A stretch of 64,000 nt of DNA from DASXAI01 sp963728985. Its GTDB lineage: Bacteria; Actinomycetota; Acidimicrobiia; Acidimicrobiales; Ilumatobacteraceae. The number at the start of each line of letters is the position of its first letter. Positions within the stretch are counted from its first letter, which is position 1. The notes below the pieces were generated by a model. It made no database searches and was not told where the DNA came from. It was given only the letters and a program-made list of their open reading frames with translations. Positions 15,593 to 23,924 of the stretch are shown piece after piece. The stretch spans positions 372,001 to 436,000 of the forward strand of contig CAVSME010000006.1 of the NCBI GenBank assembly GCA_963728985.1, read 5' to 3'. A program made the position numbers and the translations under genes.

Positions 15593-16361
15593 AGTCGGCC
15601 AGGTCCTGAGACCGCGCCCGGAGCCGCCGCATGCCCTTCAGCCAGCGGTCGGGGTCGGCGGCCTTGCGCTCGACGTAGGTCTGCACCTCGGGGTGGGGCA
15701 AGATCAGGAACCGGCCGTCGCGGATGGCCGCCGTGACCACCTCGGCCACGTACTCGGGCTCCACGATGCCGTCGGTGCCGCCGTCACCCAGCCGGCGGGG
15801 CGCCATCGCCGTGTTCACCCCTTGCGGGCACAGCACGGACACGCCGATGCCGTCGTCGCCGTGGGTGATGGCGATCGTCTCGGCCAGCTTGATGCAGGCC
15901 GCCTTGGTGACGCTGTAGGGCGCTGAGCCGAGCGCTGCCAGCAGCCCGGCGGCGCTGGCGGTGTGCACGAGGTAGCCCTCGCCGCGAGCGAGCATCGACG
16001 GCAGCACCGCTCGCGCCGCGTAGACGTGGGCCATGACGTGCAGCTCCCACTGGGCCTGCCACGCCTCGTTCGGCGCCTCCACGCCGCCACCGGCACCGGC
16101 GCCGGCGTTGGAGAAGAAGATGTCGATCGGGCCGATCTCGCGCTCGACCCGCTCCACGAGCTCGACCACGGCCGCCTCGTCGGTGACGTCGAGCTCCACG
16201 CCCAGACAGCCGATCTCCTCGCCCACGGCGCGCGCGGTGTCGCCGTTGCGGTCGGCCACGACGACGGCGCGCGCACCGTCGGCCATCCACCGCCGCGCTA
16301 CTGCTGAACCAATGCCGCCACCGCCGCCGGTGACGATGGCTACCCGGTCGTTGATCTCCAT
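15591..16361 (-). CDS. SDR-family oxidoreductase
   Basis: A 256-residue classical SDR. TGGGGGIGSAVARRW binds the cofactor, SNAGAGAGG replaces the usual NNAG, and YSVTKAA carries Tyr and Lys. An Asp at the end of strand two (VVADRNGD) indicates NAD(H). C-terminal residues (LPHPEVQTYVERKAADPDRWL) are typical of the branch found beside acyl-CoA dehydrogenases. A TAGGGT box on the minus strand (16371-16376) lies 9 nt before the ATG. The double-domain CoA-transferase gene ends 21 bp upstream on the same strand. Confidence 0.85.
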   Translation of the reverse strand: MEINDRVAIVTGGGGGIGSAVARRWMADGARAVVVADRNGDTARAVGEEIGCLGVELDVTDEAAVVELVERVEREIGPIDIFFSNAGAGAGGGVEAPNEAWQAQWELHVMAHVYAARAVLPSMLARGEGYLVHTASAAGLLAALGSAPYSVTKAACIKLAETIAITHGDDGIGVSVLCPQGVNTAMAPRRLGDGGTDGIVEPEYVAEVVTAAIRDGRFLILPHPEVQTYVERKAADPDRWLKGMRRLRARSQDLAD

Positions 16362-16382
16362 CGTCGCCGGACCCTAGCTCGC

Positions 16383-18833
16383 TCAGCCGCAGGCGCCACT
16401 GGCCAGTACGGCGCTGACCTCGTCGTCGTCCATGCCCAGCACCTCGGTGAGGACCTGGTAGGTGTGCTCGCCGAGGCACGGCGCAGGGAAGCGGGGGCCG
16501 TTGCCGTAGCCAGCGATGGCGTACGCGTGGCCTTCGTACGGCACCTCGCCCATCTCCGGGTGCTCGAGCCGGCGGAAGAAGGAGCGATGGGCCAGCTGCG
16601 GGTCCAGCATGTGATCGCTGGATCGCTGGACCATCCCGGCGGGGACGCCCGCCGCTTGCAGCAGCGCCATCAGCTCGAGCGGTTCGTGGCCGGCCGTGAA
16701 CGCGCCCAGCTCACGGTCGATCAGCTCGGTCCGTGCCCGCCGCCCAGCGGCGGTGTCGAGCGCCGCATCCATCGCCCACGCCGGCGCGCCGATCGCCTCG
16801 CGCAGCGCTTGCCACTGGTCGTCGGACTCGACCTCGATGGCGCACCACTGGTCGACGCCGGCGCACGGGTACGCGTCGTGCGGGGCGTGGGACGGGTGGT
16901 AGTTGCCGTTGCGGCGGGCGTTGACGCCGGAGACCTGCACGTCGAGGAGCTCCGGCGAGAGGAAGTGCAGGGCCGACTCCATCTGGGCCTGGTCGATGAA
17001 CTGCCCCTGCCCCGTGCGGCGCCGATGGTCGAGCGCGGCGATCAGCGTGGTGGCGAGGAAGCGGGGCGCGATGGTGTCGGTGTAGGCGTTGAACGGGCCG
17101 GCCGGGGGTCGATCGTCCCAACCGGTGATCTCGTAGAAGCCGCTCACCGCGGCGGCGTGGTAGCCGTAGCCGGCCAGCTGCGCCGCCGGTCCGGACTGAC
17201 CGAGCAGGCACGTGGTGGCCATGATGATGTCGGGGTTCAGCGAGCGGGCCACGTCGTAGCCGAGGCCGAGTGCGGCCATCGTGCCGGCGGTGAAGGAGTC
17301 GAGGGCGATGTCGCACCACGCCAGCAGCCGCCGGGCGATGGCGTTGCCGTCCGGGTGCTTGAGGTTGAGCTGCAACGACAGCTTGGAGGTGTTGAACGAG
17401 CCGAAGAACTGGCAACGGTTGATGCCGGGCACGTCGTCCTTGAACGGCCCCACCAGCCGCAGCCGGTCGGCGGGGTTGTCGTTCTCGACGTGGACGACGG
17501 TGGCGCCGTGGTCGGCCAGCGCCTTGGCCGTGATCGGCCCCACCCCGATCCACGAGAAGTCGGCCACCTTGATCCCTTCGAGGGGCAGGGCGCGGCGGTC
17601 GTTGGTGCGGAACGGGGGCGCCGCGTTGGAGCCGAGCGCGTCGAGGACCTCGCGCGTGTGCTCGCCGATCTCCGGCGCCGGGCGGGTCCACGCGACCGGG
17701 GTGCAGGAGGCCTTCACGAACGGCCCCGCGCCGCGCAGCGTCCGACCGCTGGGCAGCCGCACCTCGTCCCAGTAGTCGCGCACGGCGAGGTGTTCGAGCG
17801 CCAGCACGTCGGCCACGGTGTTGACCGGCGCGAGGGTCACGCCCCGGGCGATGCCCCCGTCGAACAGCTCCATCTTCTTGTGTTTCAGCGTGAACGTGGT
17901 GATGGCCTCACGGACCTCTTCCAGCGGGTGCACGAGTCCCTCGGCGGTGAGCATGCGGGCCTCGTAGGTCTTCCAGTTCTCACCGTCGGCCCACTCCTGG
18001 CTGACGGCGCCGGCCTCGACCATCCATGGCACCAGCCCGACGAGGGTGGCCGAGGTGGCGATGAGGCAGACCTCGCCGTCGGCGCACGGGTACACGAGCG
18101 GGGTCGTCAGCGTGCTGAGCTGGAGCACGGTGCCGAAGCGCTCGATGTTCCGGCCCTGGATGGCGTGGGCGATCATGGCGTTGAGCCCGGTCCAGAACAC
18201 CGCTGCCTGCACGGACACGTCCACGAACTGGGCCTCGCCCGTCACCAGCCGCCGGCTGTGGGCGACCACCGCACCGAGCGCGCCTTCGACCGCGCCGTGG
18301 TGCCAGGTCTGGGGCACGGTGATGCGCACCGGCCGCCGGTCGGGGTCGCCGTTGAGGGCCATGGCGCCGCCCATGGCGGCCAGCGTCAGATCGGTGGCGA
18401 GGTGGTCGGCGTAGGGGCCGTGCTGGCCAAAGGGGGACAGGGCGACGTAGACGAGATCGGGTCGGACCTGGCGCAGGGCGTCGAAGCCCAGGTCGCGGGC
18501 GTCCATGACGCCCGGCCCGGCGTTCTCGACCACGAAATCGGCGCTGGCCACGAGGGCGAGGAAGGCGCGCCGGTCGTCGGCCTGATCGAGATCGAGCACG
18601 ACGCTGCGCTTGCCGCGGTTGTAGGCGTGGAAGCGCAGGCTGGCCAGCGCCGCCGGCTCGCCCTCGGCCACCGGCTCGGCGAGCCGCGACGGCGAGCCGC
18701 CCGGCGGTTCGACCTTGATGACGTCCGCCCCGAGGCCGGCGAGCACGAACGTGGCCAGCTCGGCGCGGCCGTCGGTCAGGTCGAGCACTCGGTAGGGGGC
18801 CAGCATGGAGGCATCGGTCGGCACGAGGAGCAT
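16383..18833 (-). CDS. CaiB/BaiF CoA-transferase with two tandem family domains
   Basis: An 816-residue protein carrying two complete class III CoA-transferase folds: residues about 8-410 begin YRVLDLTDGRAELATFVLAGLGADVIKVEPPGG, and residues about 418-810 begin GIKVADFSWIGVGPITAKALADHGATVVHVEN. Class III enzymes use an aspartate that forms an acyl-CoA intermediate. The second domain has it (Asp586 in YTDTIAPR); the aligned stretch of the first (QTWHHGAVEGALG) does not. So the N-terminal half is probably structural. The ATG at 18833 is chosen; 18806 is equally possible. A paralogue with the same architecture lies at 52962-55433. Confidence 0.88.
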   Translation of the reverse strand: MLLVPTDASMLAPYRVLDLTDGRAELATFVLAGLGADVIKVEPPGGSPSRLAEPVAEGEPAALASLRFHAYNRGKRSVVLDLDQADDRRAFLALVASADFVVENAGPGVMDARDLGFDALRQVRPDLVYVALSPFGQHGPYADHLATDLTLAAMGGAMALNGDPDRRPVRITVPQTWHHGAVEGALGAVVAHSRRLVTGEAQFVDVSVQAAVFWTGLNAMIAHAIQGRNIERFGTVLQLSTLTTPLVYPCADGEVCLIATSATLVGLVPWMVEAGAVSQEWADGENWKTYEARMLTAEGLVHPLEEVREAITTFTLKHKKMELFDGGIARGVTLAPVNTVADVLALEHLAVRDYWDEVRLPSGRTLRGAGPFVKASCTPVAWTRPAPEIGEHTREVLDALGSNAAPPFRTNDRRALPLEGIKVADFSWIGVGPITAKALADHGATVVHVENDNPADRLRLVGPFKDDVPGINRCQFFGSFNTSKLSLQLNLKHPDGNAIARRLLAWCDIALDSFTAGTMAALGLGYDVARSLNPDIIMATTCLLGQSGPAAQLAGYGYHAAAVSGFYEITGWDDRPPAGPFNAYTDTIAPRFLATTLIAALDHRRRTGQGQFIDQAQMESALHFLSPELLDVQVSGVNARRNGNYHPSHAPHDAYPCAGVDQWCAIEVESDDQWQALREAIGAPAWAMDAALDTAAGRRARTELIDRELGAFTAGHEPLELMALLQAAGVPAGMVQRSSDHMLDPQLAHRSFFRRLEHPEMGEVPYEGHAYAIAGYGNGPRFPAPCLGEHTYQVLTEVLGMDDDEVSAVLASGACG

Positions 18834-18880
18834 GATTCCACGGCGCCCCGCTCTCAGTACCAAGCGGCCGGTCAGCGGAC

Positions 18881-18886
18881 TATCGT
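18881..18886 (+). promoter_or_regulatory. -10 box of leaderless VOC gene
   Basis: TATCGT, 6 nt, then the GTG start at 18893, without any ribosome-binding site. Confidence 0.55.
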
Positions 18887-18892
18887 TCGGCT

Positions 18893-19450
18893 GTGACCAC
18901 CGGCCTCCAGCTCGAAGTCGCCCACGCCGTGCTGTACGTGCACGACGTCGAGCGCATGATCGACTTCTACACGCAGACGCTCGGGTTCGAGGTGACCGAC
19001 CGGGGGCCCCTCGGGCCGAAGGGCGGCGCCGAGATCGTGTTCCTGTCGCAGGCGGCGCGCCACCATCACCAGCTGGCGTTCGTGACGGGGCGGGAGAAGC
19101 CCGAGCGGTCGAACAACGTCCACCACGTCGCGTTCCGGTCCGCCGGCGGGCTCGACGACCTCAAGGCGTTGAAGAAGACCCTCGAGGCCGACAGCGACGT
19201 CGGTGGCATCATGCCGCTCACGCACGGCAACGCCTGGTCGGTGTACTTCCGCGATCCGGAGTTCAACGGTGTCGAGGTGTTCATCGACACGCCCTGGCAC
19301 GTGCAGCAGCCGCAGGGTGAGCCACTCGACCTGGACCAGAGCAACGACGAGATCCGCGAGGCGACTCTCGCCCGCTTCTCCGAGGAGCCGGAGTTCGGCG
19401 CCATCGACGACTTCTACCGCCGCCGCGCCGAGCACATCGACCAGCGCTGA
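18893..19450 (+). CDS. VOC-family dioxygenase-like protein
   Basis: A 185-residue extradiol-dioxygenase-like VOC protein. EVAHAVLYVHDVERMIDFYTQTLGFEV forms the first module; HHHQLAFVTG and NNVHHVAFR contribute histidines, and VYFRDPEFNGVEVFIDTPWHV ends the second module with an acid ligand. The His/His/Glu pattern suits a metal site of the catechol 2,3-dioxygenase type. It starts with a GTG directly after a TATCGT box. A luciferase-like monooxygenase follows at 17 bp, so the two probably act on one aromatic or ring compound. Confidence 0.82.
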   Translation: MTTGLQLEVAHAVLYVHDVERMIDFYTQTLGFEVTDRGPLGPKGGAEIVFLSQAARHHHQLAFVTGREKPERSNNVHHVAFRSAGGLDDLKALKKTLEADSDVGGIMPLTHGNAWSVYFRDPEFNGVEVFIDTPWHVQQPQGEPLDLDQSNDEIREATLARFSEEPEFGAIDDFYRRRAEHIDQR

Positions 19451-19467
19451 GGCCCGAGCGCCGGCCG

Positions 19468-20451
19468 ATGCGGTACGGCATGTTCGACCAGATCGAGGTC
19501 AACGGGCAGCCGCTGCACGAGCTCTACCGCGACCGCCTGGCGGTGGTGCGGGCCGCCGAGGAGGCGGGCTTCGAGCGCTTCCACAAGTCGGAGCACCACA
19601 TGATCCGGCTGGATGCCATTCCCCAGATGGGACTGTTCTTCGCCGCGGCGGCGCAGCACACGACCCGCATCCGCTTCGCGTCGCTCGTCTACCTGCTGCC
19701 GTTCCACCACCCGATCCGCCTGGCCGAGGAGATCTGCTCGCTCGACCACCTGCTCGAAGGTCGCTTCGACGTCGGCGTGGGTCGTGGCATCTCCCTGCCC
19801 GAGCACGAGCTGTGGGGTCTGCAGCCCGATCAGATGCGGGAGAACTTCACCGAGACCCTCGAGGTGCTGCGGGCCACGTTCACGACCGACTCCCTGACCT
19901 TCCACGGCGACCGGTACCACTTCGACGACCTGCCGATCGTGCTGCACCCGTACCAGCAGCCGCACCCGCCGTTCTGGTACGCCGGCAACATCGAACCCGC
20001 CGCCATGGGCGGGATGAGCTGCATCGTCGGCGGCCCCATCCCGCTGATCGCCAAGCAGGTCGCCGCCTACCGTGCCGCGTGCGCCCTCGCCGGATGGGAC
20101 GGGGGCACGATCGGCGGGGTGTGCAGCGTGTACGTGGCGCCCTCCGACGAGGAGGCCCGGGCACGGGTCCGCCAGGCGTGGGCCGTGTTCACCGAGCACC
20201 TCGTGCAGCTGTTCCGCCGCTGGGGGCTCACGCCGCCGAACGATCCGACGCTCGGCGGCGACGTCGACCGCGCCATGGAGCTCGGCGTGCTCGTGGCCGG
20301 ATCGCCGGCCACGGTCCGCGAGCACCTCGAGCGGTTCGCCGCCGAGAGCGGGACCGACTACTTCGTGGGCAAGTTCGCGCTGGGCGATCTCACCCACGTC
20401 GAGCTGATGCGCTCGATCGACCTGTTCGCCAGCGACGTCATGGACCGATAG
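19468..20451 (+). CDS. Luciferase-like (LLM class) flavin-dependent oxidoreductase
   Basis: A 327-residue TIM-barrel flavin monooxygenase. MRYGMFDQIEVNGQP at the N-terminus, GFERFHKSEHHMIRLDAIPQ and the VYLLPFHHPIRLAEEICSLDHLLEGRFDVGVGRG block are the family core. The C-terminal VAGSPATVREHLERFA matches the flavin-loop region. It is downstream of the VOC dioxygenase-like gene at 17 bp and upstream of a YjbR gene. The reduced flavin (FMNH2 or F420H2) cannot be decided from sequence alone. Confidence 0.87.
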   Translation: MRYGMFDQIEVNGQPLHELYRDRLAVVRAAEEAGFERFHKSEHHMIRLDAIPQMGLFFAAAAQHTTRIRFASLVYLLPFHHPIRLAEEICSLDHLLEGRFDVGVGRGISLPEHELWGLQPDQMRENFTETLEVLRATFTTDSLTFHGDRYHFDDLPIVLHPYQQPHPPFWYAGNIEPAAMGGMSCIVGGPIPLIAKQVAAYRAACALAGWDGGTIGGVCSVYVAPSDEEARARVRQAWAVFTEHLVQLFRRWGLTPPNDPTLGGDVDRAMELGVLVAGSPATVREHLERFAAESGTDYFVGKFALGDLTHVELMRSIDLFASDVMDR

Positions 20452-20458
20452 CGGCGGG

Positions 20459-20464
20459 TACCGT
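20459..20464 (+). promoter_or_regulatory. -10 box of leaderless YjbR gene
   Basis: TACCGT, 6 nt, then the ATG at 20471. The same hexamer and spacing occur before the protease gene at 62398. Confidence 0.5.
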
Positions 20465-20470
20465 CGGGGC

Positions 20471-20872
20471 ATGGTCGGTGTCGACGAGGCCGCTCGCCTG
20501 GCGATGGCCCTACCCGAGGTCACCGAAGGCGAGCGTCACGGCCACCGGACATGGTCGGTCGGCGGCAAGGCGTTCGCGTGGGAGCGCCCGTTCAGCAAGG
20601 CCGACATCCGCCGGTTCGGCACGGCCACGCCGCCTGATGGCCCGATCGTCGCCGTGCGGGTCGCCGATCTGGGGGAGAAGGAGGCGGTGCTGGCCGCCGG
20701 CACCAAGGGCTTCTTCACCATCCCTCACTTCGACGGCTACGCCGCCGTGCTGATCCAGCTGAAGCTGGTCGGCAAACGGGCGTTGCGGGAGGCCATCGTC
20801 GACGGCTGGCTTTCCTGCGCCCCGCCCAAACTGGCCGACGACTACGTCGCGCAGGAGACGCGCCGCCCCTAG
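20471..20872 (+). CDS. MmcQ/YjbR-family protein
   Basis: A 133-residue protein of the YjbR/MmcQ family (CyaY-like fold): ARLAMALPEVTEGERHGHRTWSVGGKAFAWERP at the start and HFDGYAAVLIQLKLVGKRALREAIVDGWLSCAPPKLADDY at the end are the two conserved halves. The family is often annotated as DNA-binding, but its cellular role is not settled. It appears leaderless. It may be cotranscribed with, but does not depend on, the monooxygenase upstream. Confidence 0.82.
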   Translation: MVGVDEAARLAMALPEVTEGERHGHRTWSVGGKAFAWERPFSKADIRRFGTATPPDGPIVAVRVADLGEKEAVLAAGTKGFFTIPHFDGYAAVLIQLKLVGKRALREAIVDGWLSCAPPKLADDYVAQETRRP

Positions 20873-21028
20873 GCCGGGGCCGCGGCGGCGTCCACGTCGA
20901 CGTTGGCGTAGCCGATGGCACCCATGTCGGTGAGGGCCTCTCGTGGCGGCGTCGGCGAGGCGCTGGTCGGCCTGGGCGATCGTGCCCAGCATCGCTTCGG
21001 CGTGGACCAGGCTGACGGTCCGGCGCAT
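20869..21028 (-). pseudogene. Small gene or gene end with a 2-nt frameshift
   Basis: On the minus strand an ATG at 21028 opens MRRTVSLVHAEAMLGTIAQ... up to LADAAT, after which the frame degenerates. Restoring two bases in the CTCTC tract at about 20938-20943 gives REALTDMGAIGYANVDVDA and a TAG at 20869-20871, about 53 residues in total. Composition and codon third positions look coding, but I do not recognise a family. Its start overlaps the ATG of the plus-strand gene at 21027, so at most one of the two is likely to be intact in the organism. Confidence 0.35.
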
Positions 21029-21250
21029 GGCCGCCGGGGCGATGGCCGGTGCCGCCGCCCTCGCCATCGCCGGCTTCACCGCCCTCGGTTCGATCTTCGA
21101 CTACCCCCAGATCCTGACATCCCGCTCGGGATCGACGGCGCCACCGTCACGAACTTCGTCGGCTACGTCGCCTGGTGCCTGTGGCTCATCGCCATGAGCG
21201 TCGTCCTCTGGCGCTCGGACCGGAGCCTGGCGCCCGCGTCAGCGGCCTGA
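21027..21250 (+). pseudogene. Small two-segment membrane protein, frameshifted
   Basis: The ATG at 21027 opens AAGAMAGAAALAIAGFTALGSIFDY, a hydrophobic helix. After the C5 tract (21104-21108) the coherent reading moves to another frame: DIPLGIDGATVTNFVGYVAWCLWLIAMSVVLWRSD, a second helix, ending at 21250. One additional C in the tract would make a single 74-residue protein with two membrane segments. No known family is recognised. A sequencing error in the homopolymer is as likely as real decay. Confidence 0.45.
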
Positions 21251-21268
21251 CCGGCTCCTCAGCTTGAC

Positions 21269-22510
21269 CTACAGGTCGAGATCGCCCCCGAGGAGACGCT
21301 GGAAGATGGTGCGGTTGAGGATCTCGTTCGTCCCGTCGGCCACGTTGATCACCCGCAACGTGTGGTACGCCTCGGCGAAGCCCATCTCGTTCGTGAACCC
21401 GAGCGCCCCGAAGGTCTGCATGGCCCGGTCCACCGCTCGTACGCCGGCTTGGACGGCGTACGCCTTCGCCATCGACAGCTCCTTCACGGCCCGATGACCC
21501 TGATCGAGCAAGGTGGCGGCGTTGAGCCCCATGAGGTGAGCGGCGTGGATCTCCGTGGCCGCCGTGGCCAGCGGGAAGGAAACGCCCTGGTACTCGGAGA
21601 TGGCCTTGCCGAAGGCCTGGCGGCTCTTCGTGTACTCGACCGCTTGCTCGATGGCCCAGCGGCTCAGGCCGACCGCCCGCGCCGCGTTGTACACCCGGCC
21701 GAGCGAGACGCCCTGGAGGCCGATCTGGAACCCCTCGTGCATGTCGCCGACGAGCTGCCAAGGCTCCACCCGCACGTCGTCGAGGACCGACTCCGCCTCG
21801 GGGCCGCCCGGCTCGCCCCACATGCCGATCGTCCGGTCGATGCGGAAGCCCGGCGCTGCCGTCGACATGAGGAACGCGCTGATGCCGCCGCGCCGCGCTC
21901 TTGCCCGGTCAGGGTCGGTGATCGCCAGCACGATCATCCAGTCGGCGATGGGTACGTGCGTCGTCCAGATCTTGCGGCCGTTCAACCGCCAGCCCTCGCC
22001 GTCCGGTTCGGCGGTGGTGCGCAGCATCGTGGCGTCCGAGCCGGCGTCGGGCTCGGACATGCCGAAGCACATCATCGTCTCGCCCGACATGAGGCCGGGG
22101 AGGATCTCGGTCGCCGCCCGCTCGGTGACGCGTTCGAGGATGGCACTGGGACCGAACGCCCAATGGCTGATGGCGAACTGGCCCAGCCAGTTGCGACCGC
22201 CACAGAGGTGGTACACGTGCTCCCATGCCGCGTAGTACGCGAGGTGCCCCATCCCGCCGCCACCCATGGACGACGGCACGGCCAGGTTGAAGTAGCCGGC
22301 CTCGGCGGACGACGTGCGGATGGCCCGGATCAGATCGATGACCTCGGGCACGTAGCTGCCGTCGGGCCCGTAGCGGCGGCGCACGTCGTCGAGCAGCTCC
22401 ACGTTGGCGTCGTAGCGCTTGATCACCTCTGCCTTGACGAACGCTTCCAGGCCGTCGAGCACGGCGCTGATGTCGTCCGGGTACGAGACGGCGATCGCGG
22501 AGGAGCTCAT
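21269..22510 (-). CDS. Acyl-CoA dehydrogenase
   Basis: A 413-residue acyl-CoA dehydrogenase. CFGMSEPDAGSDATMLRTTAEPDGEGWRLNGRKIWTTHVPIADWMIV is the substrate/FAD region, SRQAFGKAISEYQGVSFPLA and MQTFGALGFTNEMGFAEAYHTLRVINVADGTNEILNRTI are the C-terminal signatures; the DGTNEI loop replaces the EGTxEI of short-chain forms, so the base position is shifted or supplied from another helix. It oxidises an acyl-CoA in the cytoplasm. Its start lies 2 bp after the end of the lipocalin-like gene upstream, indicating an operon of three minus-strand genes. Confidence 0.88.
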   Translation of the reverse strand: MSSSAIAVSYPDDISAVLDGLEAFVKAEVIKRYDANVELLDDVRRRYGPDGSYVPEVIDLIRAIRTSSAEAGYFNLAVPSSMGGGGMGHLAYYAAWEHVYHLCGGRNWLGQFAISHWAFGPSAILERVTERAATEILPGLMSGETMMCFGMSEPDAGSDATMLRTTAEPDGEGWRLNGRKIWTTHVPIADWMIVLAITDPDRARARRGGISAFLMSTAAPGFRIDRTIGMWGEPGGPEAESVLDDVRVEPWQLVGDMHEGFQIGLQGVSLGRVYNAARAVGLSRWAIEQAVEYTKSRQAFGKAISEYQGVSFPLATAATEIHAAHLMGLNAATLLDQGHRAVKELSMAKAYAVQAGVRAVDRAMQTFGALGFTNEMGFAEAYHTLRVINVADGTNEILNRTIFQRLLGGDLDL

Positions 22511-22512
22511 GA

Positions 22513-23523
22513 TCAGCGGGGAACGGCGTGCCAGTGCTCGGCGATGCCGAACCCGGTGCGCCCCTCGGTCTGGAAGCGGGCCAGGCCTTCGTTCACGAAC
22601 GTCACGCCGTCGCGCCGCGGGATCTTGGTCGGGCAGATCGTGAGCACGGTGCCGTCGACCACGATCGTGGCTCCGGTGGTGTCGGTGGCCCGCAGCTGCA
22701 CCGACTCGTGCAGCAGCGGGTTGTCGTCGTCGTAGACGGTCGTCATCGTGACCTCCGTGAGCTCCAGCGTCTCACTGCCACGCTGGATCCAGCCCTTGCC
22801 CCGGAACGAGCCATCCCCGGTCTTGCCGCACGCCCCGCCCAACGCGAGGTCGGCACCGAAGTTCATGGAGAACCAATTCAGGAAGCACCCCTGGGCGACG
22901 GCGGCCGGACCGGCCTCCTTCGCGGCTCGGCCGCTCGGCGCCTGCCACGTGCGCGGACCCCACGACTTGTCCCGCACGCCGTAGCCGTTCACCGTCCAGT
23001 GCTCGTCGTCCAGGCGGACGGTGCCGGTGAAGCGCCCGGTCTGCTCGAAGTGTCCCTGCGCGCCGCCGACGGCGTAGTGCGGGCCGGCGAGCGCCTCGAA
23101 GGCGACGTCCATCTCGAGGTGGGCCGGGCGGTTCCAGCCGTCGGGACGGGCCTTCGTGGCGGCCAGCATCACCGTCGGGTCGGCCATGTCCTGCGCCTCG
23201 CCCGAGTACACGATGGCCCAGTGCCGGAAGGCGTCGCCGCGGCGCAGGGTGAGGTTGCCGACCGCCGGATCGGCGTGGCCCAGGCCGTCGATCAGTTCCG
23301 GGGTGACGTCCGTGCGCCGGCCGTAGGTGAACGCGACGCGCCCGCCGGGCAGGTAGACGGCGTGGAGCGCGTCGGCCCAGCCGTCGTGCGGGCGGAAGCC
23401 CATGCGGGTGAAGGCGCCGACTTCGGTCTCAGGGTCGACGAAGTTGAAGTAGTAGCTCTCGCTCCATGCGGCATGGTCGCCGACCGGATGGAACAGCTCG
23501 TCGGCGGGATCGGCAGCGGTCAT
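22513..23523 (-). CDS. CrtC/AttH-like lipocalin-fold protein (DUF7064/7065 type)
   Basis: A 336-residue protein rich in beta strands. SESYYFNFVDPETEVGAFTRMGFRPHDG at the N-terminus and GYGVRDKSWGPRTWQ in the middle are typical of the AttH/hydroxyneurosporene-synthase-like family, whose members bind or hydrate long hydrophobic molecules. No catalytic residue can be assigned with confidence. It lies between a DUF1330 gene and an acyl-CoA dehydrogenase gene on the same strand, which suggests a role with a lipid-like or terpenoid substrate. Confidence 0.65.
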   Translation of the reverse strand: MTAADPADELFHPVGDHAAWSESYYFNFVDPETEVGAFTRMGFRPHDGWADALHAVYLPGGRVAFTYGRRTDVTPELIDGLGHADPAVGNLTLRRGDAFRHWAIVYSGEAQDMADPTVMLAATKARPDGWNRPAHLEMDVAFEALAGPHYAVGGAQGHFEQTGRFTGTVRLDDEHWTVNGYGVRDKSWGPRTWQAPSGRAAKEAGPAAVAQGCFLNWFSMNFGADLALGGACGKTGDGSFRGKGWIQRGSETLELTEVTMTTVYDDDNPLLHESVQLRATDTTGATIVVDGTVLTICPTKIPRRDGVTFVNEGLARFQTEGRTGFGIAEHWHAVPR

Positions 23524-23544
23524 GGCGCAGGTGTAGCCGCTCGA

Positions 23545-23832
23545 TCAGCCAAAGCCGTCGACCAGGGTCAGGAAGCCCTTGGTGCTGTTGAGTCGCTTGC
23601 CGATGATGGCCTGGTACTCAGGCGACTGGTACCACGCCATCGCCGCGTCGCGAGAAGGGAACTCCAGCACGACGACCCGCTCGCCCGCCTCGCCCTCCAG
23701 GACCGTCGCCTCGTTGGTGACGACGATGGGCTTGACCGGGTGGTTGCCGAGCGTGCCCCCGGCGGCGGCGACGTACTCGTCCAGCAGGGCCTGGTCGGTG
23801 ATGGTCGCGTTCACGACGATGTAGGCAGCCAT
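23545..23832 (-). CDS. DUF1330 domain protein
   Basis: A 95-residue DUF1330 protein: AAYIVVNATITDQALLDEYVAAAGGTLGNHP, then ERVVVLEFPSRDAAMAWYQSPEYQAIIGKRLNSTKGFLTLVDGF, the full canonical length. It is the paralogue of the protein at 9400-9720, closer to the standard family than that one. I start at the ATG 23830-23832. A CAGACT hexamer stands 6 nt before the start. It heads the three-gene minus-strand unit with the lipocalin-like protein and acyl-CoA dehydrogenase. Confidence 0.82.
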   Translation of the reverse strand: MAAYIVVNATITDQALLDEYVAAAGGTLGNHPVKPIVVTNEATVLEGEAGERVVVLEFPSRDAAMAWYQSPEYQAIIGKRLNSTKGFLTLVDGFG

Positions 23833-23924
23833 CGCAGCAGTCTGACGCATTTGGCGCGGCGCTGCCGACACGACGCGGCCAGAGGTGCCTGGCACGCGTC
23901 GCGCCGTGCCAGTTGACTGGTGGG

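Noticed and set aside
16464..18896. An 810-codon plus-strand frame opposite the first CoA-transferase
   Set aside because: It is the mirror of a high-GC gene with strong codon bias; it shows no family motifs, and the minus-strand frame has a clear two-domain match.
21266..21277. GACCT-AC-AGGTC palindrome near the acyl-CoA dehydrogenase stop
   Set aside because: It contains the last codons and stop of the gene; the symmetry is explained by coding sequence and is too short to interpret.
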